Source: Parapristionchus giblindavisi (lineage: Eukaryota; Nematoda; Chromadorea; Rhabditida; Diplogasteridae). From it: a stretch of DNA of 64,000 bases. Position 1 is the stretch's first letter; each line of letters begins with the position of its first letter. The stretch spans positions 887,696-951,695 of the forward strand of contig CALSFV010000235.1 in NCBI GenBank assembly GCA_943737045.1, read 5' to 3'. The notes below the pieces were generated by a model, which was not told the DNA's origin, made no database searches, and saw only the letters and a list, made by a program, of their open reading frames with translations. This document shows, in pieces, positions 54,985-64,000 of the stretch. Made by a program: the position numbers and the translations under genes.

Positions 54985-55170
54985 AGAACCCATGTGTCTG
55001 CATTACTGGTTGCGTTGCGATATCACTCTCGCTCTCTGACTCTCTCCTCTCGCCTGGTCTCTCGCCAATTCTCTAACACTCTGACTCTCTCCTTGTCCAC
55101 GTTCTCTCGTCATTTTTCTCACTCTCTGACTCTCTCCTCTGGTCTCTCGCCATTTCTCTCGCTCTCTAAC
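54985..55170 (+). repeat. CTCTCTGACTCTCTCCTCTCG tandem repeat
   Basis: Degenerate repeats of CTCTCTGACTCTCTCCT and GGTCTCTCGCCA, four to five units. No gene. Confidence 0.7.
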
Positions 55171-55779
55171 CATAACTGCCAGTCTCGTGAGATGACTAGT
55201 ATAGCTTAGTTAAATCTCGTGATAAAAGTGTAATCATCTATCTCTACCCACTCTATGACGAAAAGTTCTTCGGCCTATAACCCATACCTTATACTTTATC
55301 GTAAACAAGTTCAGTTAACGGATAACAAAGATTTATCATGATAGACACACAACAGATATTTTTAATCCTTTCGCAACACTTTGTCATAGACAGACAGAGA
55401 GTGACCCAAATCTAAAATAGAATCTAGAATTTCTTTTAACGCCTTCCCTAATTTTTGTAAAATTTGGCTATGCTTTATAGCTTTTTTATCTTCGAGAGAG
55501 CGTTGTCAGAGTGACCAGTAAAATTAGTCCGGGTGTGCCTTAATGACCGTAATCTTTGTAACCCTTGAAGATTCCGATTGTTCGAAGGGAATATAAGGAA
55601 TGTATACAGTACCTTTACGGTAGATTGGATTGTAGATTACGGTAGATGACCAGCTTAGAAATATTATTATAGTTTTTTTTTCATTTAAAAATTCTAACAC
55701 AAACTATTTTAAATCTCTCAATCCTTTTTTAACTTTATTTCGAATCTGTAGTGATTCTTGCCGCTTTTGCGTATGTCTG

Positions 55780-56125
55780 TTAAAGATGGAGGCCCTCGAA
55801 TGTCTATGCAAATGTATAACATATCTATTATGCAAGAGACAACTTATATGCAAGAAATTAGCAGGACCATTCATCAATCCCATAGCGCAGTGGTAACAGT
55901 GCTCACTAGTAAGCGTAACGTCGCGGGTTCGAAACCTATTGCTGAACTTTCCTATTTTCAAAATTTCGCGCCTTTGCCTGTACATCAAGCATGGATTCAT
56001 TCATGATTCTAGCGATCAATAAGCTAAATTAGCATAAACTAATTTATGTGAGGTAAGCAGAATATCTTTTGCTTTCTGTCTTCACAGTTTGTTCACGAAA
56101 ATATTGCCCGGACACCACCTTTAAT
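55780..56125 (+). mobile_element. SINE-like repeat with internal tRNA-like module, copy 2
   Basis: AAGATGGAGGCCCTCGAATG; tRNA-like 55872-55933 (CATAGCGCAGTGGTAACAG, CGGGTTCGAAACC); TTTCGCGCCTTTGCCTGTAC; ATTCTAGCGATCAATAAGCT; GTCTTCACAGTTTGTTCACG; CGGACACCACCTTTA. Colinear with 41955-42270. Confidence 0.6.
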
Positions 56126-56462
56126 GGTGGCGAGACAACATTGACGGGGGATGAAGAGCCCGACAGTGTTCTTGCTAGTCTTCTATGTATGCAGGCTTGT
56201 AAAAGAATTTCATCGCAAGATAGACATGCCCCTTTCAAAATCAAGAAACGCTCGAAATTGTAGCTGATCTCTTGATTAGCGTGACTTTGTTGACGAGATC
56301 TCGCGAGACAGTTTTGACCAGACGACCATTAGATATTCATTGTGATAAACAAAGATATACGTGGTAGGATAAGACAATGTTTATAGTGGGTGAGCGTATG
56401 ATTACATGCGAACAGATTTCCTACAAACATTCATAGTACGACCAAGAATCCTTGTTCATTAT
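56126..56462. other. No supported feature
   Basis: Unique-looking sequence without recognisable coding or RNA features. Confidence 0.4.
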
Positions 56463-56563
56463 GCATCATTTGCCTTACGTGTCTACGCCGTAACCTCCTC
56501 CGCCGCGTCTCCGTCGTTACGGCGGAGGTTACGGCGTAGGTACGCAAGGCAAATGAAACGATG
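56463..56563. mobile_element. 101-bp palindrome, uninterrupted relative of 31428-31746
   Basis: GCATCATTTGCCTTACGTGT...GGCGTAGGTACGCAAGGCAA ends in GATGC; arms centred on CTCCGTCGTTACGG. Shares ends with the nested palindrome near 31.4 kb. Confidence 0.6.
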
Positions 56564-57214
56564 CATTACATTTCAGAGCATTAGCGACAAGGATACAAAA
56601 TCTATTTTGTGATTTCAATAACTTTCTTTCAACAAGTAGTTGTCAACCATGTACAGCACTCTCACCTACAGCACTCCTTCTGTATTATAGATTACCAAGT
56701 ATTGATTAACAGGCTGAAGATAGAACAGAGATAAACATTCTTAATTTTACATGTCTGATCTCGTCCTTTTCTCCGTTCTATTCGTCCCCTTCTTACAATA
56801 ACCCTGATATCTTTATCACTTGCCAACTGATCATTGTCTAAATTTAGAGATCCCGCTCATCTTCGATCGTCTCTCTTTTTCCATATCACGACAAAACGGA
56901 TAAACAGCTTCGTTTGGAGTGACACAGCGAGGGCGATGTTTTCTCACCCTTGCGAAGGTCATCGACGGTGTTTATAGTGATATACTTTCCCCAAAACTGC
57001 AACGTCATGCTACCCGTCACGTTCTAGAACATTTAGTTCAAAAGTCACGAAAGTAAATGAAAAGAGGCGAGAGAGTGTGTAAAAAGAGGAGAGTTTTGCT
57101 TGTTTCTTTTCTTTCCGTAAATTTTGAACAGAGCACAAAATGGTCCATCGAAGCAATTCTACAAATAACAGTGATATTTTATTCTTCAATGTCCATTTCT
57201 TTTTTTTAAAGATT

Positions 57215-57310
57215 AAAGGGAGCATAGCCATTCTCAACGATCTACTCGACGCGCTTTGCTCTCTCGTTGTTTGAGAACAGAGAAATAGTGTGCGCAATGA
57301 AGAGGCGATG
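57215..57310. mobile_element. MITE N family, copy 3 (partial)
   Basis: AAAGGGAGCATAGCCATTCT...CTCTCTCGTTGTTTGAGAAC and AGAAATAGTGTGCGCAATGA. The far end is degraded. Confidence 0.5.
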
Positions 57311-57539
57311 TTGCCAGAGGGGAGGAATAAAAAATAGCTAGGAGTGTGCCTTGAAAATCCCTCAACTCATTCATGAACGTTGTTCGATTGTTGTTGACAG
57401 ACCAGTCTCAAATTTTCCCTTCAATTGCATTCCTTCCTTCTCCGCAACACGAAACTACCCGTTCCCATCTCGGCGTTTCAGGTTCTTACCCAACCAAGGA
57501 ACGCTCCCCCTCCCCTAGGAACGGGACGAGAGAGCTAGG

Positions 57540-57712
57540 GAACGGAGGGGAGAGGGAGAGAAAGAGGGAGAGGGAGAGGGAGAGGTAGAGGGAGAGGTAG
57601 AGGGAGAGGGAGAGGGAGAGGGAGAGGGAGAGGGAGAGGGAGAGGGAGAGGGAGAGGGAGAGGGAGAGGGAGAGGGAGAGGGAGAGGGAGAGGGAGAGGG
57701 AGAGGGAGAGAT
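57540..57712 (+). repeat. (GAGAGG)n microsatellite
   Basis: About 25 near-perfect GGGAGA hexamers with a few GTAGAG variants at the left. The long Ser/Leu and Ser/Pro minus-strand ORFs are translations of it. Confidence 0.95.
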
Positions 57713-58179
57713 AAGGCAATACCTGGGGGAGAAGCTAATTGCTGGTGTGACTGCCAGCCTTAAAGTTGATTGGATGGGAACGATCGAACTTGCTCCGAGA
57801 CGAGGTTCATACCATCGAGTTTGTTTGATCACAAATTTTTTTCCGAAAGCATGAATCACTTACTGTCTCTAGATACTGCAAATAAGATGCTAATTGCATG
57901 AAGTTTACCAAATATGGAATTGTACATTTTGAACATTTAGGAAACTTTCATGCTATTGCATAAACGAGCATTTTTTTAACATTATAACAACTTTATTCAG
58001 CTGTGTTGGGGGTAGCTGGGTCGCCATTAGGGTTCTCCAAGGAGCGCATCGTATCTCGTGAGTTGCCCGAATCTATCCAGCTTATCGACTGTCCAGTCGT
58101 CTTCCTCCTTCACCTTCATATAGCATTTAAAGGAACTGAATTAACGTTTGTTCTCGATCCCTTGTAAGTGCTAAATAAG

Positions 58180-58322
58180 TTTTTTTTTGCAAGAACAATG
58201 TCTAAAAAATGACGGGATAATCGATCCACTGATAACACGACGGGCCTCCATCAACCTATGCTAATTACCTATACTCTCTCATTTCTTGTTATGGAAATAA
58301 AGAATAAGAATAAGAATAAGAG
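58180..58322 (+). repeat. Retroelement-like 3' end with (AATAAG)n tail
   Basis: GGGCCTCCATCAACCTATGC...CTCTCATTTCTTGTTATGGA leads to AAATAAAGAATAAGAATAAG (to 58321). Comparable in style to the LINE tail at 2910-2944. No coding part recognised. Confidence 0.4.
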
Positions 58323-58507
58323 GTTAGGCTCCCTCTAACGGAATCTTTTCCCGCATTAAAATTTGCAGACTATTACTGTAGTTGACTCGCTCTCCTCTTT
58401 GTGTCGTTTGCGTTCTTTACTCTCCGCGACAAAAAAACGTCGCAATTTCGTTGTTTCGTTATCTTTAGCAGTGATCTCAACTGTGATCGCGAACCGATTA
58501 GTATCTA

Positions 58508-60514
58508 TTAAGAGAGATGGTCATTAAGACTCGACCACCCCCGGACACGTGCGCTAGCAATGGGAACTGGGGGTCCATACTTGGGTGTTAGGAGTGTCAC
58601 CGGCCCTTATTACACAAAACAGCAGAAATTTCCTGTTTGTGCCCTCAGGCTATTAGAAAAATTAATTTAAGTGCAAAAACGTTTAAAAATCATAATTTCT
58701 CAAATTGTTGAGATAAATTCCAAATATCATTTGCGATGCGTCTAGGGTGCACAGAGCTTGCTAATTCACTATTAGCATCGAATGTGCGTTGATTCCTAAA
58801 CCACTTTTTTTACTTAAAATTTTTGTTTTTTCGGACAAATTATTGCTTGTTGTAGATTGCTGCAAAGATTTCCGACCAGGTATTGTAGCCTAAGCAATTC
58901 TGCATTGATTTCACTTAAAACCGGGTTCTTCCCGTTAGACCATCTTGCCGAAATTTTCGCTCGAATTTCCGTCATCGATGGTTTTCCCGAACAAATGTAT
59001 TTTCCAAACGTATTTTCCAAACGATTGGTGCGGAATTGTGGTCTACACAAAGTTTCGAGGTGAGGCCAGTCAAATGACACAAGAAGCCCATCACTTGGAT
59101 CAATTTGAAAATTTCGATTTTCATGACCCGGGGGTCATGGTCCGAAAATTTCGAAATTTCTCAAGTTTGAAATGTTTTCATTTATGCGGCTTATTGTGAA
59201 GTACCAATGATGTGAATAATATTCATCCAATGCTCAATGGCTGATCTATCCTTTCAACCAATTTTTTGAAAATTTTCATTCTGATTGCGTGCGAAAAATC
59301 AGAATTGTGTTTGAATCAGTTTCCAACTTGATTTCTGTAACATTCTGTCATAGTACTTTACAATATACATAATCAATTTGAAAATCGTTCATTTTCGAAA
59401 ATTCAATTTTTTTGCCATGAACCCGGGGTCATGGAAATCGATTTTTCAAAAGTGAGCCAAATGCCGGGATTTCAGTTCTACTATGTTTACTCATCGTGAA
59501 ACTTCACATTGTCATTGTCATTTGCTCATTGTCGCAGCATTCGAGTCGACAAACTGCAATATTTCAAAAATTTACCGTGAAAGTAGGCACTCAAATTTAA
59601 TTTTCTGAATTTTCGAAAATGAACAATTCTCATATTGATTATGTATATTGTATAGTACTATGACAGAATGTTACAGAAAGCAAGTTGGAAACTGATTCAA
59701 ACACAATTCTGATTTTTCGCACGCAATCAGAATGAAAATTTTCAAAAAAATGGTTGAAAGGATAGATCAGCCATTGAGCATTGGATAAATATTATTCACA
59801 GCATCAATACTTCACAATAAGCCGCAGAAATGAAAACATTTCAAACTTGAGAAATTTTGAAAATTTTCAGACCATGACCCCCGGGTCATGAAAATCGAAA
59901 TTTTCAAATTGATCCAAGTGATGGGCTTCTTGTGTCATTTGACTGGCCTCACTTCGAAACCTTGTGTAGACCACAATTCCGCACCAATCGTTTGGAAAAT
60001 ACGTTTGGAAAATACATTTGTTCGGGAAAACCATCGATGACGGAAATTCGAGCGAAAATTTCGGCAAGATGGTCTAACGGGAAGAACCCGGTTTTAAGTG
60101 AAATCAATGCAGAATTGCTTAGGCTACAATACCTGGTCGGAAATCTTTGCAGCAATCTACAACAAGCAATAATTTGTCCGAAAAAACAAAAATTTTAAGT
60201 AAAAAAAGTGGTTTAGGAATCAACGCACATTCGATGCTAATAGTGAATTAGCAAGCTCTGTGCACCCTAGACGCATCGCAAATGATATTTGGAATTTATC
60301 TCAACAATTTGAGAAATTATGATTTTTAAACGTTTTTGCACTTAAATTAATTTTTCTAATAGCCTGAGGGCACAAACAGGAAATTTCTGCTGTTTTGTGT
60401 AATCAGGGCCGGTGACACTCCTAACACCCAAGTATGGACCCCCAGTTCCCATTGCTAGCGCACGTGTCCGGGGGTGGTCGAATATGATCGAGTCTTAGGG
60501 AGCATGCCTCTTAA
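58508..60514. mobile_element. Giant TTAA-bounded palindromic element, copy P4
   Basis: ~2.0 kb. TTAA at both ends (58508-58511, 60511-60514). Arms of ~1 kb are inverted (GACACGTGCGCTAGCAATGG near 58544, inverse near 60450). Interior close to P1, more regular than P3. Each arm carries the conserved small ORF, here 88 codons (58814-59080 minus; 59932-60198 plus). Confidence 0.75.
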
Positions 60515-60656
60515 ATGTTACTCGATACATTGTCTGGCTGTTTGCAAAAGTCACAAAAAAGCACACACTTTTTCAGGAAATAAAAATTAACCCTTGCACT
60601 TCCTTATCGCAAACATCTTCAACTAATGAAACGTTTAATTGTACAGAACTATCTCT

Positions 60657-60782
60657 GCTCTTAAAGGGGCTGCCACCTTTGTCAACGGTCTCTTCAACGC
60701 GCTACGCTCTCTCGTTGTTAGAGAACAGAGAAATAGTGTGTGTACTGAAGAGACCATTGAGAGAGGCCAACCTCCCTTTAAA
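60657..60782. mobile_element. MITE N family, copy 4
   Basis: TTAAAGGGGCTGCCACCTTT...GAGGCCAACCTCCCTTTAAA with CTCTCTCGTTGTTAGAGAAC and AGAAATAGTGTGTGTA inside. Confidence 0.6.
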
Positions 60783-63240
60783 AATTGTTGTAAGACTCGA
60801 AATTCTTAATCCATTGCTATTGGACGTTCAAGCACAAGTTTTCATACAGTCAATTCCGATCTACTTCTCGATGTTTGTTTTCACGAAGCTTACACTTGTA
60901 CAATATGCTATAATATTTACGATATTTTTGATAACCAATATACTGAAGATGGTCAGCGCCACAGAGTAGGGTCTGCTGTCTGGAACCCCTCCTGTAAATA
61001 GAGTACGCATGCATGCTTTCTAAGATTTGTTTCATGATTTATTTCGTCTATCCCCCAATTCACCTTGCAACGAGATCGCTGCTCTTTAGAGCTCACTCTT
61101 TTTTCACGCTGATTAGCCTAGATAGTACGCTAATAGTACGCTAGGAGAAAAAAGATGCGCAAAGACTCTCCGCTTTTTGCACACTCTCTCGCCGTTTTCT
61201 GACTTTTGACCACCACATTAGCAGGCGCCCAGTTCACTTTGTGAAGTTCGATCAGTACGGTCGAACCATGCAGACCAACCTAGCACCGCATGTGCAAAAA
61301 GTGGTTGTGTTAGCTAGCGTGGAATTAGTGCTTGACCTTTTTGAGCGTTGGTAGGAACGGAAAAGCACGAGGAGTGGGTAAGGAGGCTAGGTCGAGAGGG
61401 TGAAAAGTTTGATGTAGGTTGAAGTGAAATTGAACAATGACGTCAAATTCTCTTATATTTTAGCTGATCTAAGATATGATAATTAGAGAAGCGTTCTCTC
61501 ATATGCGAGATAACTCGGATTGCTTTCTCCGGTACAGTTAGATAATCTCAAAGAGAATTTGGTCTGAGTTAAGGAACTTTGGATGAAAGATACGCGGAAA
61601 GCTTATTGTTTGATGAGCTTTAGGATGTGAAGCCTGCGCCACTGTCTTCTGAAGCGCTAAAAGCAGAGGTACTACTGCGAAAAGAAGCGAACTCCACAGT
61701 ACGGCACTACATAGGTCGGATGAGAACCGATGAATGAGAAAATGAATATTTGCATAGACACACAATGAAACGTATGTAAATTACTCTCATCCGCTCGGTT
61801 CTCATCCGACATAGTGCCTAGAGCGCACAAAACATGCGAAGTGTTATGTTTTCATGTTAGAAACAGCAAAGGCTAAAAATATCAAAGAAGTACTTCTCAA
61901 TGCTCTCTTTGTCTTTATCTTGAAACATAAACGAATACAAGACGCGGTCAAAAAATAATTAAATAATTAAATATTATATTAATATTATTAATATTCTATT
62001 AATAATATTAATATTATTAGACGTACAAGTATACGTTTAGCTGTATTTTTTAAATATATAGGTTAGCAATAATGTGCCCTAGGGTGTTTCGGCCGCTACG
62101 TCCAAGCCACAAGCTCGGATCAAGACACAATCGGAGAAAACTCTCCTCGTTTTGCACACTCTCTCGCTCCTCAATTAATCAATCAATTTATTCATATCAA
62201 GTAATAATACTAGATGAAGGGAGGATCGTTCTCCAGTTAATCCACTGGTATTGACCACCAGTGTGCATTGATCCTTTCACGCACTCTATCGCTCCTCTAT
62301 CCCAGCTTAACCGTTCCATCCACTACGTAACACACGTTCGTCGATCGAAAACCAACGCCACTAAATGGCCGTGGGCGTTGTTTAGACCCAAAAAAAAACA
62401 ATAATGAAATGGAAAGGAACACCAAAAAGCATTAGAAGAATGCCTAAGGAATCGAAAATCGCTGACCGGACCACTTGCCAATTGGAATGAATTTAGGCAA
62501 AAAGAGAACAATGCCGTAGGGGCAGGGATCATGGAGGGAGAGGGAGGATGAAAAGGAGAGGGAGAGGAGGAAAAAGGAGAGGTAGAGTTCTGGTCAGGTG
62601 AAAGTTGAGCATGGCAGCAGTGCATTAGTTGTCCATCCCATTGTCTGGTGGGCTGTGTGGCCATTGCTCTTTCTCTTTATGTTTCACTTCGATTTCGGCC
62701 AAATTAAGCGGTGATTGTCGTTTTCTCCCATGTATTGCCCCGGTCTGTACATCACTCTTCTTTCGATAACAAGATCCGCCACTACATCAGAACGCCGGAC
62801 CAGCCCAAAATATAGTATAAAAGTCTAGTATAAATTGCATTTTCCGTTCCTATCACTACGTAACACACGTTCGTCGATCGAAAACTAAAAAAATATTGTT
62901 TATTTTTCATCCCATTTCGGACTGATCCAGGGTTGTGGTCCGGTGTTCTGAAGCGGTGTCCAAGATCCATCCAAATTATGTCATGTTTTCTTGACAATGC
63001 AGACTAGGATCTGCCTTCGAGCGATAATTTCCACTCAAATGCCCATGTTTGAATGGCCAACATATCCGTTTTTGTGATCGGATGAAGTGTCTGTTGACGT
63101 ATTCCTTTATTACGTTACTATTACCGCATGTGCAGTTGTCTGTTATCGATGAGAAAGCGTCTTTGTTTACCCCTGTAGAGATCAAACGTTCAAAACTGCG
63201 AAACGCTTCCTTGTTAGTTGTTGTCGTGAAAGCTATGCAG
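60783..63240. other. No supported gene; dispersed-repeat fragments
   Basis: 61490-61580 (CGTTCTCTCATATGCGAGAT...TCTCAAAGAGA) resembles 31197-31300. CACTACGTAACACACGTTCG then TCGATCGAAAAC occurs at 62324 and again at 62850. A GGAGAGGGAGGA purine tract lies at 62530-62585. (AATATT)n near 61975-62015. The remaining sequence shows no coding signal I can defend. Confidence 0.4.
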
Positions 63241-63519
63241 TCTTTTATTATTATTTGTAGTAATATTATTTATTCCGTCATACATATACGAAATGGGATG
63301 ACATAAGCCAACGAGGTAGCGGCAATGAGTTGGGTGCGGAAGACCAAAACCTAATTTGTGAAAATGAACAATAGGGTACACAGAAACCGCCCAATCTCTA
63401 GCTAATGTCCCACTTCGCCAGTTAATCCGTGTGATGCTATTGTGAGCGTTTTTGGAGAAATTGTCAATAAAGCTTAATGGAACATACAGTATCTCGATCG
63501 GTGGTCGGTACATGGTCAT
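63241..63519 (-). repeat. Possible LINE 3' end with (AAT)n tail
   Basis: Minus strand ...TTCGTATATGTATGACGGAA then TAAATAATATTACTACAAAT and an AAT-rich tail to 63243. The GAYGGAATAAATAA motif is shared with 53355-53372. Weak. Confidence 0.3.
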
Positions 63520-64000
63520 TAAGCTCTATCCCAGTGATTCTTGATTTATCTGATCGGCTGTTATATGGAAAATGATCAGCGAAGAACTTGTTTTGGCCGT
63601 GATCAACGTTTTTTTTGGTGGGGTGCAATCACCTGTCCTCGTACTGTATGGTAGTTCAACACGGCAAACCGTTAGCATGCTGGCCATGTAAACCATTAGC
63701 ATGCTGAAAAACTCTAACAATAAGCAGAGGAACCTACTGTACCGTACATTCTACCGTACTATGCATTTTACGTTCTACCGTATACTATGTTATATGTTAA
63801 CCATGTACTTAAACACCATACAGTATACCATTACACAATATACCTGCGTACATTTCACGATCGTATAGTTAACCCATCAAAGTTCAGTTTTACCCTTCGC
63901 CCCTCTCTAGCTCTATTCCACCCCCATTGTTTTCTTCAATTGTCCTTTCATCTTTGATCACCCAGAAAAGCAGAAAAACCTACCGTTCCGTCCTACCGTA
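63520..64000. other. No gene; CTACCGTA-rich end of window
   Basis: 63735-63800 has repeated ACCGTACATTCTACCGTACT-type motifs. Similar CTACCGTA/CTACAGTA words recur in GPCR intron 8. No other feature. Confidence 0.4.

Noticed and set aside
57486..57859. Long Ser/Leu and Ser/Pro ORFs on the minus strand
   Set aside because: They are translations of the (GAGAGG)n microsatellite in two frames.
57960..58150. Minus-strand frame ending NGDPATPNTAE as a LINE C-terminus
   Set aside because: The resemblance is slight and no upstream RT sequence is present, so I could not support it.

Overview
The window is eukaryotic and almost certainly from a nematode. The supported genes have many small exons with GT...TTTTCAG-type introns, TTTTCAG acceptors lie directly in front of the start codons (as expected for spliced-leader trans-splicing), one gene encodes an NPY/NPR-like neuropeptide GPCR, and Tc1/mariner-type and RTE/CR1-type elements are abundant. 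I cannot name the species. No bacterial features, rRNA genes or CRISPR arrays are visible.

Layout. 1-2944: decayed RTE-type LINE. 2945-4317: fold-back built from Tc1-like transposase pieces. 4976-10970: three abutting giant palindromes bounded by TTAA. 11107-13648: fold-back with Tc1-type ends and a second, tRNA-like-bearing palindrome at its centre. 14226-15868: 5'-truncated CR1/jockey-type LINE (minus strand). 15869-19677: TTAA-bounded palindrome interrupted by a second element of the same family (17679-19459). 19680-21292: Tc1-like fold-back carrying a MITE. A 3665-bp block (17825-21489) of this material is repeated almost perfectly in tandem (21490-25154).

From 25.3 to 41.2 kb two paralogous multi-exon genes face each other as an inverted segmental duplication: gene A (plus, 25505-~30794) and gene B (minus, 41003-35255). 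Both encode secreted, cysteine-rich, N-glycosylation-rich proteins with matching exon phases. Gene B ends in a stalk plus a hydrophobic C-terminus (GPI-type signal likely). Gene A appears to stop before an equivalent anchor. MITEs fill the introns and the space between them.

A complete nine-exon, 349-residue rhodopsin-class GPCR lies at 44447-48746 (plus). Its introns hold a mariner-type remnant, a cluster of six TGCATG motifs and TTTGATCT repeats next to the splice acceptors. The remainder (48.8-64 kb) holds MITEs, microsatellites, a 908-bp palindrome with tRNA-like arms (53797-54704), LINE fragments, a SINE-like copy and a fourth giant TTAA palindrome (58508-60514). I see no further supported host gene there.

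The most unusual theme is the density of very long inverted repeats (about a dozen from 0.3 to 2.5 kb, several nested) and the frequency with which they contain tRNA-like (A-box/B-box) sequences.
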